From CAZRSW01 sp964602845 (GTDB lineage: Bacteria > Chloroflexota > Dehalococcoidia > Lucifugimonadales > UBA826): DNA of 64,000 nucleotides. Under the pieces are notes generated by a model. The model was given only the letters and a program-made list of their open reading frames with translations. It did no database searches and was not told where the DNA came from. How positions within the stretch are numbered: the stretch's first letter is position 1; each line of letters starts with the position of its first letter. Location: contig CAZRSW010000009.1 of assembly GCA_964602845.1 (NCBI GenBank), positions 1 to 64,000 on the forward strand. The letters are read 5' to 3'. Below, piece after piece: positions 45,450-54,406 of this stretch. The position numbers were made by a program, and so were the translations under genes.

Positions 45450-45676
45450 TTTGGAATCCCCTTTATGGTAACGTTTGTGGCTTTGAACACCTATATGAAA
45501 CGTAGTATTGCACGTGGGCCGTTCTATTGGGGTAGGAAATCACTCCCGTAATCTTTAACGAGAATCGGAGAAGATGCTGAAGTTAATCTGTGTCTGGAGA
45601 AAATTATCAGAGTTAACACCACAAAAGGAGTAACCTTTACTATAGCTGAAATCTTAGGGAGTTTCTGGAAACAATC

Positions 45677-45707
45677 GTGGGGAGGTGGAATTACTCCACC
45701 TCCCCAC
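45677..45707 (-). terminator. Strong terminator hairpin after the second solute-binding protein gene
   Basis: A perfect 13-bp stem, GTGGGGAGGTGGA (45677-45689) and TCCACCTCCCCAC (45695-45707), with a 5-base loop, lies 30 bases beyond the stop at 45737. The stem is very GC-rich for this genome. The following U tract is poor on the minus strand (GATTGTTTCC). Confidence 0.75.
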
Positions 45708-45736
45708 TTTCCTCAAACTAGGTCCAACGTTGGTTA

Positions 45737-47698
45737 TTATCTGTTAAGCCAGACGTTGTCCCATTTGTGTAGCTCGTACCAGGTGTAGAAGTCACTGTCA
45801 TCAGGCATCATGCCCTTCAAGTTGTCACTCCAACCCCAGTATACGACCTCGCTGTTCATTGTAGGAGCAAGAGGAGCCTCATCGAGCAGAATTGTTCGCA
45901 GCTCAGCCGCATAGGCTAGTCTCTTGGTCATATCAACTTCGGCGTCCATCGCATTTAGGATGTCGTTGAATTCTTGATGTCTCCAGAACGAGTGGTTGTT
46001 GTCGCAGAGCTTACCGGTAGCCACATCACCTGCGCATACACCATACATGTTCTTGAAGTAGTCTCCTGGGTCACCAGCAAGTGACTTGGAGGCTGAGAAA
46101 CCAACGTCAAACTTACCAAACTGCATGTCCTCGATGTATCCAGAGGCGTCCGCAATGCGGATCTCTCCCTGAATTCCAATAGAAGCCATCATAGCCTGAA
46201 CAGCTGGCATCATGAGCCTCTGGTCAGGTGTCTCTCTGGTAATAAAGTCCAGACTAGGAGAGCCTGCGCCGTCTGGGTAGCCCGCATCAGCCAAAAGCTG
46301 CTTGGCCTCTGCCATGTCCTCAGCGGTAGGCGATCGTAGCCCTGGGACCGACTGTAGTTCTGACTGCGTCAGAGCATAAGGTGTTCCAGCTACGAAGAAT
46401 CCACCCCACATAAGACCGTTGATGTCTTTCAGCATGTCAACGATAACTGGTGCGTCCATAGCTAGCATCATTGCTCGCCTGACTCTCTTGTCGCTCAAGA
46501 ACTTCCCGACGTCGCCTTCTTTCTCGGTGTTGAAGTTCATACCTGCAACCGTGAACGAGTGCATTCTACCCTGGCTGATGCCTGGGTTGTCACCGATGTT
46601 CCGGCCGTCTTTAGGTGCGAGCCACATGGTCCAGTCCGTCCTGCCACCTATAAGTGCTGCAGTGTTTTCTGGAGTCCATGCGCGGAACCAGATGTGCTCT
46701 AATCGATCTACGTAAGGAGCATTCTCGTTCCAGTAGTTCGGGTTAGCTTCCTGAACCCACTTGTCATCGTCACGGGACTTGTAAACGTAAGCTCCGGTTC
46801 CTGGCTGGTTATCAACCTTTCTCAGGTTACCATCGTACTTGTCGAGAGTAGCCTTGGCGTTGATGTGGTTCCACTCAGAAGCAAAAGCCGCCAACGTGAC
46901 GTCTGTCCCTTTTGGCCTGCCCAGTGTGAATACAACTGTTTGGTCATCGGGAGCAGCTATCTTAGATACGTCCTTCAGGAAGACTTGTCGGTTACTGACG
47001 AGACCTTCCTTGGGGAAGACGATTCGGTCATATGTTGCCTTGATGTCTGCCGATGTTAAGTCGGTGCCGTCGTGGAACTTAACCCCATCCCTTATGTGGA
47101 ATGTGTATACGGTTCCGTCAGGAGATATCTCCCAGGCATATGCCAAGTCAGGAATAATTGGAACTGTCGATGTTCGTGGATCGCGTCGGATGAGCTGATC
47201 GTACATGGTTGTCATGCTACCAGCGTTAGCAATTGTAACGGAGGCATATATGTCAAACATCGCCGGAGGACCGTGGGCTCCTAGATATAGCGTGCCGCCA
47301 CGCTTGGGGAACGCATCTAGGGTCTTCATGTAGAATCTGTCGTCCGTCGGAGTTGGAGTTGCTACAACTACCACCTCTTTCGTCTTCACGACTTCCTTTT
47401 CTACCTCGATCACTTCGGTCACAACTTTTTCGACTATTTTTTCTACGGGAACTTCCTTCACAACCTCTTTCACTGTCTCTACCACAACCTCTTTAGGAAC
47501 TTCCTTCACAACCTCTTTGACCGATTCAACTACGATCTCCTTAGGTATTTCCTTTATAACTTCCTTCTCGACGATTTCAGTGACGATCTTCTCGACCTCC
47601 ACGATCTCGGTCTCAGCGGCGCAGGCAAAACCCGCGAATACCAATGCCATCATTGATATGACCACTCCGGGAACGAAGTAATGTCTTCTATTCTTCAT
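45737..47698 (-). CDS. ABC transporter substrate-binding protein, family 5, with V/E/K-repeat tether
   Basis: From ATG 47698 (MKNRRHYF) with GGAGG upstream the protein is 653 residues. A signal segment ends in FAGFACAAET, a weak lipobox with Cys at about residue 26. Residues ~28-115 are a low-complexity tether rich in Val, Glu and Lys, ending VATPTPTDD. The SBP_bac_5 domain follows (RGGTLYLGAHG, SPDGTVYTFHIRDGVKFHDG, TGAYVYKSRDD, LSDKRVRRAMMLAMDAPVIV). It would feed the permeases at 47993-50930 and has its own promoter. The upstream ATG at 47713 is less favoured. Confidence 0.92.
   Translation of the reverse strand: MKNRRHYFVPGVVISMMALVFAGFACAAETEIVEVEKIVTEIVEKEVIKEIPKEIVVESVKEVVKEVPKEVVVETVKEVVKEVPVEKIVEKVVTEVIEVEKEVVKTKEVVVVATPTPTDDRFYMKTLDAFPKRGGTLYLGAHGPPAMFDIYASVTIANAGSMTTMYDQLIRRDPRTSTVPIIPDLAYAWEISPDGTVYTFHIRDGVKFHDGTDLTSADIKATYDRIVFPKEGLVSNRQVFLKDVSKIAAPDDQTVVFTLGRPKGTDVTLAAFASEWNHINAKATLDKYDGNLRKVDNQPGTGAYVYKSRDDDKWVQEANPNYWNENAPYVDRLEHIWFRAWTPENTAALIGGRTDWTMWLAPKDGRNIGDNPGISQGRMHSFTVAGMNFNTEKEGDVGKFLSDKRVRRAMMLAMDAPVIVDMLKDINGLMWGGFFVAGTPYALTQSELQSVPGLRSPTAEDMAEAKQLLADAGYPDGAGSPSLDFITRETPDQRLMMPAVQAMMASIGIQGEIRIADASGYIEDMQFGKFDVGFSASKSLAGDPGDYFKNMYGVCAGDVATGKLCDNNHSFWRHQEFNDILNAMDAEVDMTKRLAYAAELRTILLDEAPLAPTMNSEVVYWGWSDNLKGMMPDDSDFYTWYELHKWDNVWLNR
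47448..47591 (-). repeat. 48-base tandem repeat encoding the 16-residue tether repeat
   Basis: Units begin at 47448, 47496 and 47544; the first two are near-identical at the DNA level and the third is diverged. Each encodes a variant of PKEVVVETVKEVVKEV. The repeat gives the lipoprotein a long charged stalk, and its copy number may vary between strains. Confidence 0.75.
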
Positions 47699-47838
47699 AC
47701 ATTCCTCCATCAAACTTCTTCTGTTTCATCCGGATTCAGACACTTCCCTGATCCGGCGGCGCCTCTTTCAAAACAACGGCACCTTCCTGACACAGCACGA
47801 TCCCTCTTCTGGGCAGACTGCACTGCGAAAGTAGAGCG

Positions 47839-47867
47839 ATTATAAACACTTACTCGGATAAGTGCAA
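47839..47867 (-). promoter_or_regulatory. Sigma-70-type promoter for the solute-binding protein gene
   Basis: On the minus strand, TTGCAC (47867-47862), a 17-base spacer and a perfect TATAAT (47844-47839) lie about 140 bases upstream of the start at 47698. The spacer contains the inverted repeat CACTTA/TAAGTG, overlapping the -35 element, a possible operator. The leader then holds a 6-bp hairpin CCGGAT/ATCCGG (47730-47756) before the ribosome-binding site. Confidence 0.65.
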
Positions 47868-47992
47868 GACTTTAGCCGGAAATGACAAACTGAAGGGAAA
47901 TGTGGCGAATAACCATATGGCGTTATATCTCGTCGTTAGGTGGTCTATGGATGGGTTTTGCAGATAAGTGGGGCAAGGTGCTGGTTGAAGAA

Positions 47993-48958
47993 TTAATAGT
48001 GGTCGACAAAGGTTATTCTTGGATCTAACCAAGCTATGAGTAGATCGACAAGGAGATTTACCACTATGAAGATTGTGGCATAAACAAGGGTGATGTTTTG
48101 GACCACGTTGTAGTCTCGGTCTGTGGCAGCATGGACGAGAGTTCTTCCTAACCCAGGGACAGTGAAGGCCTGCTCTACGGCGACTGATCCTTCTAAAGCG
48201 TAACCAAGTAAGAGACCGCTGACTGTGATAACAGGCAACATGGCATTGCGTAACGCGTGTCTCCCAACGACGAGGCGCTCTCCTAGACCTTTTGCCTTCG
48301 CGGTTCGGACGTAGTCTTCTCGCAATACTTCGAACAAGGATGAACGAGCCATCCTAGCGATGTATGCTGCTTGACCTATACCCATAACGACCGCGGGCCA
48401 TATTATGATTTGAAAATTCTCCCATGGATCTTCCCATATTTGGACTGCAGTCACGGGAGATTTGTAACGCCACAGCATGAGGCATGCGACAACCGTTAAC
48501 AACCCTAGCCAAAAACCTGGTATCGCTAAAAATAGAACTGTAGTTGTGCTGGTAATGTTGTCCCAAATAGATTTAGGTCTTAATGCGCTCAAGATCCCCA
48601 CAGGAAGACCAATAATCCAGGCAATCAATAAAGAGAGAACTCCGATTTCAGCTGTTATGGGAAATCTCGTTCCGATCGTTCGAAGAATTGAATCACCTCT
48701 GAATAACGACTCACCAAGACTTCCGGTCAAGATATTCTTAATCCATTCGCCGTACTGGACTATGTAGGGCCGGTCTAGACCTAGGTCTTTTAGGGCGAGG
48801 GCTTTTTGCGCCTCGGTCATTCGTTTCATCTCTTCGAACCCAAAATATGAGCCTAGAGGATCCCCAGGTATTACACGCATGATTGCGAAGATCAGAGCTG
48901 TAGTCCCGATGAGTGTCGGGATCGTGTAAAGCAGCCGTTTTAGAATGTAAATTCGCAA
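47993..48958 (-). CDS. ABC transporter permease, DppB type, distal copy
   Basis: The 321-residue protein has six helices and the DppB features: IMRVIPGDPLGSYFG, LKDLGLDRPYIVQYGEW, EIGVLSLLIAWIIGLPVGIL, the coupling loop EDYVRTAKAKGLGE, VEQAFTVPGLGRTLVHA and LIAWLDPRI. It is closely similar throughout to the permease at 49974, differing mainly by conservative changes. It starts at TTG 48958. It is the third gene of the permease unit, ahead of the separately promoted binding-protein gene. Confidence 0.93.
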   Translation of the reverse strand: MRIYILKRLLYTIPTLIGTTALIFAIMRVIPGDPLGSYFGFEEMKRMTEAQKALALKDLGLDRPYIVQYGEWIKNILTGSLGESLFRGDSILRTIGTRFPITAEIGVLSLLIAWIIGLPVGILSALRPKSIWDNITSTTTVLFLAIPGFWLGLLTVVACLMLWRYKSPVTAVQIWEDPWENFQIIIWPAVVMGIGQAAYIARMARSSLFEVLREDYVRTAKAKGLGERLVVGRHALRNAMLPVITVSGLLLGYALEGSVAVEQAFTVPGLGRTLVHAATDRDYNVVQNITLVYATIFIVVNLLVDLLIAWLDPRITFVDHY

Positions 48959-49049
48959 TTTGTTTTGGATGCCTTTGGTCGATACCTAATAAATAAGCGC
49001 CAGCGCCCGTCTTGAACTTCCTAAGTCGAGGGTTTTAGGAAAATGGAGG

Positions 49050-49949
49050 TCAGCCCGACGTTTCTGTGCTTCCTCTGAGGCGAGGGTCCAAGATATCGCG
49101 TAGCCCGTCTCCCAGAAGATTAAAGGCTAGAACTGCAGCAGTTATGAATAGCCCTGGAAATACAACAAACCACCAGTTCGGGACCAAAAGCGCCGAAGCT
49201 TCGCCGAGCATGCCACCCCAGGTTGGAGTAGGTGGCCTGACCCCTAGTCCAAGGAAGCTAAGTGAAGCCTCAATTATAATGGCGGTGCCAAGATGGACTG
49301 TCGCCAAGACTATGAAAGGTGCAAAGCACTGCGGGGCCACGTGACGCCACATGATTCTGAACGGTTTAGCTCCGATAGATCGAGCCGCTTCTACATAAAC
49401 CATCTGCTTCACTGAGAGGGTTACGGAGCGAATGACTCTAGCAGCAAAAGGTAAGCGTGTTACCGCAATGGCTAGGATGATTGTCCATATTGTTGCACCA
49501 AGTACCATAACGAGCAGAAAGGCCAATATCAAACCGGGAATTGCCATCATAATTTCCAGGAACCGTTCTGCGATAAGGTCGACTTTGCCACCGGCGTACC
49601 CGGTCATGACCCCCCATGCGGCACCTGCTGTCGTTCCTACAGCGATAGAAACTAGGGCTACAAACAGGGTCGTTCGGCTACCATGAATGAGCCGGCTCAA
49701 TATATCTCTTCCTATTTGGTCGGTTCCCATCCAGTTCTCACTATCTGGGGGAATTTGAAGTTTCTGGAAATTCGGAACAATCGGATCATGTGGTGAGATT
49801 ATGTCGGCTGTGATCGCCATGAGTAGCAACAAGACGGTTATTAGGCCCCAAAACGACGCGAACTTGTTCGCTTTCACTATCCGATTTAATCTTACGGTGA
49901 GGCTCGGTTTTATCGCTTGGCCTACGGCAATTTCTGTCTCTTGGCTCAT
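49050..49949 (-). CDS. ABC transporter permease, DppC type
   Basis: The 299-residue protein has the DppC signatures: MGTDQIGRDILSRLIHGSRTTL, GYAGGKVDLIAERFLEI, the EAA loop VYVEAARSIGAKPFRI, IIIEASLSFLGLGVRPPTPTWG and LLGDGLRDILDPRLRG. An N-terminal cytoplasmic extension of about 30 residues precedes the first helix. The ATG follows AGGAAC. It lies between two DppB-type genes, either of which could be its partner. Confidence 0.94.
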   Translation of the reverse strand: MSQETEIAVGQAIKPSLTVRLNRIVKANKFASFWGLITVLLLLMAITADIISPHDPIVPNFQKLQIPPDSENWMGTDQIGRDILSRLIHGSRTTLFVALVSIAVGTTAGAAWGVMTGYAGGKVDLIAERFLEIMMAIPGLILAFLLVMVLGATIWTIILAIAVTRLPFAARVIRSVTLSVKQMVYVEAARSIGAKPFRIMWRHVAPQCFAPFIVLATVHLGTAIIIEASLSFLGLGVRPPTPTWGGMLGEASALLVPNWWFVVFPGLFITAAVLAFNLLGDGLRDILDPRLRGSTETSG

Positions 49950-49973
49950 TTGAAGTTCCTGTGTTTTTCGAAT

Positions 49974-50930
49974 TTAACTGAGTCGAATCCGTGGGTCGAG
50001 CCACGCGTATAATAAATCAACACCAAGGTTAACCAATATGAATATAACTGCGTAGAAAAGGGTTATATTTTGTACTACATTGTAGTCCCGGTCTATGGCA
50101 GAGTGGATCAGCTTCTGCCCTAAGCCCGGCACGGTGAAAGCTTGTTCAATGGCAACTGAACCGCCCAGCAGGAATCCAAGTAGTACCCCACTGAGTGTTA
50201 AAACCGGTAATAGGGCGTTTCGAAGTCCATGTCTTGAAATTGTTGTCCATTCTTTCAATCCTTTGGACCGCGCGGTTCGTATATAGTCCTCTCTCAAGAT
50301 CTCAAATAGTGAGGATCTTGCCATTCGCGCAATATAAGCTGCCTGCCCAATTCCAAGGACCACTGCTGGTCCGATGATAATCTCGAAATTCATCTTGGGG
50401 TTCTCCCAGAGTTGGATGGCGGTAACAGGGGACTTGTACTGCCACAACATCAAGCAGCTGACTACAACAAGCATTCCCAGCCAGAACCCGGGGATAGCCA
50501 GAAACAGTACAGTGAATGTACTCGTCACAGCGTCTAAAAGTGAATGAGGTTTGACGGCACTGATAATACCGACTGGCAGACCTATTAGCCAGGCAATGAT
50601 TAGCGAGAGTACCCCTATCTCAATGGTGATTGGCGCCCTTGACATGATAGTTTTAAGGATGTCATCACCGAGGAATAAAGACTCCCCCAAACTGCCGGTG
50701 AAAATATTGCCGATCCATTCGCCATACTGAACAATGTAAGGCCGGTCTAATCCCAGATCTTTAAGCGCGAGGGCTTTTTGTGCCTCGCTCATTCTTTTCA
50801 TCTCTTCGAAACCAAAATAGGCTCCGAGAGGGTCTCCAGGGAGGACTCGCATGATCACAAAGATTAATGCTGTAACCCCAATTAATGTTGGGAAAGCAAC
50901 GAGTAACCTTTTTGCGATGTATGCGTACAA
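49974..50930 (-). CDS. ABC transporter permease, DppB type, proximal copy
   Basis: The 318-residue protein carries IMRVLPGDPLGAYFG, the LKDLGLDRPYIVQYGEW stretch shared with the copy at 47993, EIGVLSLIIAWLIGLPVGII, the coupling loop EDYIRTARSKGLKE and VEQ-like AIEQAFTVPGLGQKLIHS. It starts at TTG 50930 without a strong Shine-Dalgarno. It is the first gene after the promoter at 51085-51113. Having two such permeases around one DppC suggests a duplication and possibly a heterologous channel. Confidence 0.93.
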   Translation of the reverse strand: MYAYIAKRLLVAFPTLIGVTALIFVIMRVLPGDPLGAYFGFEEMKRMSEAQKALALKDLGLDRPYIVQYGEWIGNIFTGSLGESLFLGDDILKTIMSRAPITIEIGVLSLIIAWLIGLPVGIISAVKPHSLLDAVTSTFTVLFLAIPGFWLGMLVVVSCLMLWQYKSPVTAIQLWENPKMNFEIIIGPAVVLGIGQAAYIARMARSSLFEILREDYIRTARSKGLKEWTTISRHGLRNALLPVLTLSGVLLGFLLGGSVAIEQAFTVPGLGQKLIHSAIDRDYNVVQNITLFYAVIFILVNLGVDLLYAWLDPRIRLS

Positions 50931-51084
50931 TTTAAATTAGATCCTCACTCGGAGAGAATTACAGGCACCCCGGGACTCATCATTGCCGTGTAAGTTTTAA
51001 AGCATACCGGCAATCTTAAAGATACGCTTTTCTCGTAAATTCTAAATATCAATCCCACTGTCCCTCGACAGCGAAAGCACGGCG

Positions 51085-51113
51085 ATTATAATCATTTCCA
51101 GAGATAAGTGCAA
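51085..51113 (-). promoter_or_regulatory. Sigma-70-type promoter for the permease genes, twin of the one at 47839
   Basis: TTGCAC (51113-51108), a 17-base spacer and TATAAT (51090-51085) are found about 155 bases upstream of the permease start. The stretch TCTTGCACTTATC and the bases after the -10 (TATAATCGC, then CTTTCGC) are shared with the binding-protein promoter, so the two arose by duplication. The leader contains ATTGCCG/CGGCAAT (50982-51014). Confidence 0.65.
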
Positions 51114-51700
51114 GAAACCGAGATAGTAGTTTATGCAGCTAGAAGGACGGGATTTGAGGAGCTGATTTGGGACGTTCCGCCTTCGGGTAACGGTGGCTAT
51201 GTACGGCAGGTCATAGTACAAGGGTTGCCGAAAAACATATCTGGGCACATTCTGGGTTTGATGGTATGGATGGCGCAAATATGGCCAATATCGGGGTGAT
51301 TTAGTTGTAATCCTAGTCGGTACTTGTGCAGAACACGTATTTCAGGTCATGCTCAGAAAGATAGCCCGATTTAGATAAAAAACGGTGATGACGGGCAGGT
51401 TTATCCGCCCTTGAAGGTAGGGGCTAATTGGATGGAATCACATAAGGGACCTCAAGATATAATGCCCACAGAGCTTATCAAATTCAAGAAAATGCTTTAT
51501 CATACATTCTGACTCATTAAACTGACTTGTAATGTAGTTTGGTTGAGGGTAGCAACACTGTTAATTAGGTCCGAAACCTGTTTAGCTACTGGAAGCTTGT
51601 AGAGGATTTTAGAGACTTAAAAGTGGTACTAAAGCGATGAATTTAAGCCTGCGTTAAGTTCGAAGGTTATGGTTTGTATCATGTTAAGGAGGACATTCAG
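51114..51700. other. Long intergenic region between divergent units
   Basis: About 590 bases lie between the permease promoter and the DUF1501 start. A 63-codon frame on the plus strand (51108-51299, GTG start) overlaps the promoter and has no recognisable motif, so it is not called. A small imperfect hairpin GGGCAGG/CCGCCC sits near 51397-51414. The promoter of the DUF1501 operon should lie in the last part, but I cannot identify it. The only firm signal is TAAGGAGG at 51685-51692. Confidence 0.35.
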
Positions 51701-52828
51701 TTGGAAAAAGGAAAAGATAAGAAGTTAGTAGTTGTCCAGCTCAGTGGAGGTAATGACTGTTTGAACACGGTTATTCCGTACACTGACGAGCTATATTATG
51801 ACAATAGGCCATTTGTAAATATACAGCCTGATAAGGCACTAAAACTTGATAATAAGCTTGCTTTTAACCCTAGCATGGCACCTATCAAGCGGCTCTGGGA
51901 TCAAGGTAAAGTAGCCGTCATTAATGGAGTTGGTTACCCAGAACCGAATAGGTCCCACTTCAGGTCGATGGATATATGGCACACCGCAGAGCCTGAAAAG
52001 GTGATCACCGAAGGTTGGATTGGGCGGACGTTGCGTGATATGGATCCTAATGGGGAAAATGTTCTCGGTGGAATTAATTTTGGTCGTGGACTCCCGAGAG
52101 CGATGTCGTGCCCAGGTGTACCGGTGGCTTCGGTCGGCGATCTGGATACTTATGGATTATTTCCAAATTTGGGGACAGATGATGCTCGCGCGGAAATTCT
52201 CAATGTCTTCTCACGGATGTATGGGAGTGCAGACGGCAGGGATGCGGTATCTGAATTTCTGGGGCAGACTGGTGAAGATGCTCTATTGGGTGCGGATATC
52301 CTGAAAGAAGCTCCAGGGAAATATCATTCCTCAGTGGAATACGCCGCTAACCCTATTGCGAAGAGCTTAAGAGATGTCGCCAGAGTTATGTTTGCTGATG
52401 TCGGGACCCGTTTTTTCTATACTCAACATGGGAGTTTTGACACTCACGGAGGAGAGCTTCCGGTCCATTCTAAACTTTGGCAGGACGTAGCTTCAGGGAT
52501 TGGTGATTTTGTAGATGATGTTGAAGAGCATGGATATGGCGATGACACTGCGGTTTTGGTGTTTTCGGAGTTCGGTAGACGGATAAAAGATAATGGATCT
52601 GGCACCGATCATGGTTCGGGAGGGGTCGCCCTGTTAATTGGGAACTCGGTTAAAGGTGGATTTTATGGGGAATATCCTTCTTTGAGAGAAAAGGATCAGC
52701 TCAACGGGGATTTACATGCCAACAATGATTTCCGGTCGGTTTACACTAATATCTTAGACGACTGGTTCAATGTGGATGCCGTCCCAATAGTTAATGGTAC
52801 TTTTGAAAAGTTCGACATATTTAAATAG
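51701..52828 (+). CDS. DUF1501 family protein (sulfatase-like fold), no Tat signal
   Basis: The start is TTG 51701, eight bases after TAAGGAGG; the frame is open further to 51674 but that start would precede the ribosome-binding site. The 375-residue protein contains KKLVVVQLSGGNDCLNTVIPY, FNPSMAPIKRLWDQGKVAVINGVGYPEPNRSHF (in pieces), YTQHGSFDTHG and VLVFSEFGRRIKDNGSGTDHGSGG, the DUF1501 pattern related to alkaline phosphatase/sulfatase folds. Most family members carry a Tat signal; this one has none. It leads a DUF1501-DUF1800-NHL run. The function is unknown. Confidence 0.9.
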   Translation: MEKGKDKKLVVVQLSGGNDCLNTVIPYTDELYYDNRPFVNIQPDKALKLDNKLAFNPSMAPIKRLWDQGKVAVINGVGYPEPNRSHFRSMDIWHTAEPEKVITEGWIGRTLRDMDPNGENVLGGINFGRGLPRAMSCPGVPVASVGDLDTYGLFPNLGTDDARAEILNVFSRMYGSADGRDAVSEFLGQTGEDALLGADILKEAPGKYHSSVEYAANPIAKSLRDVARVMFADVGTRFFYTQHGSFDTHGGELPVHSKLWQDVASGIGDFVDDVEEHGYGDDTAVLVFSEFGRRIKDNGSGTDHGSGGVALLIGNSVKGGFYGEYPSLREKDQLNGDLHANNDFRSVYTNILDDWFNVDAVPIVNGTFEKFDIFK

Positions 52829-52913
52829 GTTTTCCTTAGTAAAAAGTTAAAATGTTCGGCCAACTACATTCAGTTGGGATCGGAACGCAGATATAGTTAG
52901 GAGGTACCGGAAA

Positions 52914-54365
52914 ATGGTGACCGTAGAAAGAAGGACTGACCAGAGATCGTTGATGGCACATCTTATGCGGCGGGCTGGCTTCGGTGCCAGGCAAAAAGAA
53001 TTAGATGGGTTGGAAGAGATGAGATATGAAGATGTTGTTGATGGTTTGCTAAATCCGGGAGACTCTAACCATTTATCTATTGATCTGATACGACGTTATC
53101 ATACAGAGGTACATGAATCGAGGGGTGGCCCCTGGGCTGCCAAACAGTGGCTATACCGTATGGTGACGACCGACACACCTTTGGTAGAAAAAATGGCGAT
53201 CTTCTGGCATGGTATTTTTGCCACGGGCTATGCCAAAACGAACCAGGCCCGTGCGCTAATGGTACAAATCAACATGTTTAGAAGATTCGGTATGGGTAAG
53301 TTTGACGATTTACTCGAAGAAGTTTCTAAGGATCCTGCCATGATAATCTGGTTGGACAACCAAGATAATCATAACGGTGCGATAAATGAAAACTTTGGTA
53401 GGGAAATCTTAGAACTTTTCTCCATGGGGATAGGAAATTACACCGAGGATGAGATCAAAGAATGTTCCCGAGCTTTTACTGGGTGGACTTTGAAGAATGC
53501 TGAATATATGTCTGTAAGGGCTATGAAGGATTCCATTTGGCCATACGGCAGGATTTCATGGCATTATGAATTCAGGGACGGTGACCATGATCATGGTTCG
53601 AAGACCTTCCTCGGAGAAACGGGAGATTTTAATGGGGATGATGTGGTTCGTATTATATCAAAGCAGAGGGCGACGGCCGTATTTGTGGCAAGGCACTTGT
53701 ATGATTACTTCATAGCGGACGAGGTACCTGTTCCGCAATGGCCTTACACTCCACCTAAAGATGAGGCAACGGTGGCCATGCTTGCCGACGTTTACCTAAA
53801 TAATGACCATAATTTGAAAGAAGTTCTCAGGGCTCTATTCTTGTCGGATGCATTTAAATCAGCTCGATTTGAGAGAGTAAAATGCCCCGCAGAATATGTC
53901 GCGGGATGTTTGAGAGTCAGTGACGCGATTGATAGACCCACTCTGTTAATGAACGAAGCTCAGGACGTTATTGAGTATATGGGACAAACGCTGCTCAACC
54001 CTCCTTCTGTTGAGGGATGGCATGAAGGTACAGAATGGATTAACAGTGGATCTATAGTTGAAAGGGTGAATTTCGCTTTTGACGTTTGGAATAACCATAA
54101 CAGTTCGGAAGTTAAAGATATTACAGAACGATTGTCCATTGAGGGAAGTGGTGATGCAGAAGCTGTCGTTTCGAATTGTTTGGATTATATGGGGCCATTA
54201 ACGTTCACGGAGGAGAAATCTAAAGCTGCTATTGTCGATCATGTCTCAAAGAACGGGGCGGTAAATTTTGGTGCTCCGTCTAGTGGAGAACGGTTGATAG
54301 CGGAGAAAAGGGTAGCAGAAATCTTGGGGCTGATTGCGTCCTCGAAAGAATATCAGCGAGCCTAG
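52914..54365 (+). CDS. DUF1800 family protein, second copy
   Basis: The 483-residue protein contains LMAHLMRRAGFGARQKELD (residues ~13-31), KMAIFWHGIFATGYAK, DPAMIIWLDNQDNHNG, NFGREILELFSMGIGNYTEDEIKE, CSRAFTGWTL and LLNPPSVEGWHEG. These segments match the first copy at 41856 almost residue for residue. No signal peptide. The ATG follows AGGAGG. It comes 85 bases after DUF1501, the usual partner of this family, and 41 bases before an NHL gene. Confidence 0.9.
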   Translation: MVTVERRTDQRSLMAHLMRRAGFGARQKELDGLEEMRYEDVVDGLLNPGDSNHLSIDLIRRYHTEVHESRGGPWAAKQWLYRMVTTDTPLVEKMAIFWHGIFATGYAKTNQARALMVQINMFRRFGMGKFDDLLEEVSKDPAMIIWLDNQDNHNGAINENFGREILELFSMGIGNYTEDEIKECSRAFTGWTLKNAEYMSVRAMKDSIWPYGRISWHYEFRDGDHDHGSKTFLGETGDFNGDDVVRIISKQRATAVFVARHLYDYFIADEVPVPQWPYTPPKDEATVAMLADVYLNNDHNLKEVLRALFLSDAFKSARFERVKCPAEYVAGCLRVSDAIDRPTLLMNEAQDVIEYMGQTLLNPPSVEGWHEGTEWINSGSIVERVNFAFDVWNNHNSSEVKDITERLSIEGSGDAEAVVSNCLDYMGPLTFTEEKSKAAIVDHVSKNGAVNFGAPSSGERLIAEKRVAEILGLIASSKEYQRA

Positions 54366-54406
54366 ATAATTTGAAGATAATCTGAAAACCGGGTAGGTAG
54401 AGTATT

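Noticed and set aside
51108..51299. Plus-strand ORF of 63 codons
   Set aside because: It overlaps the permease promoter, has a weak GTG start and no recognisable motif; probably chance.
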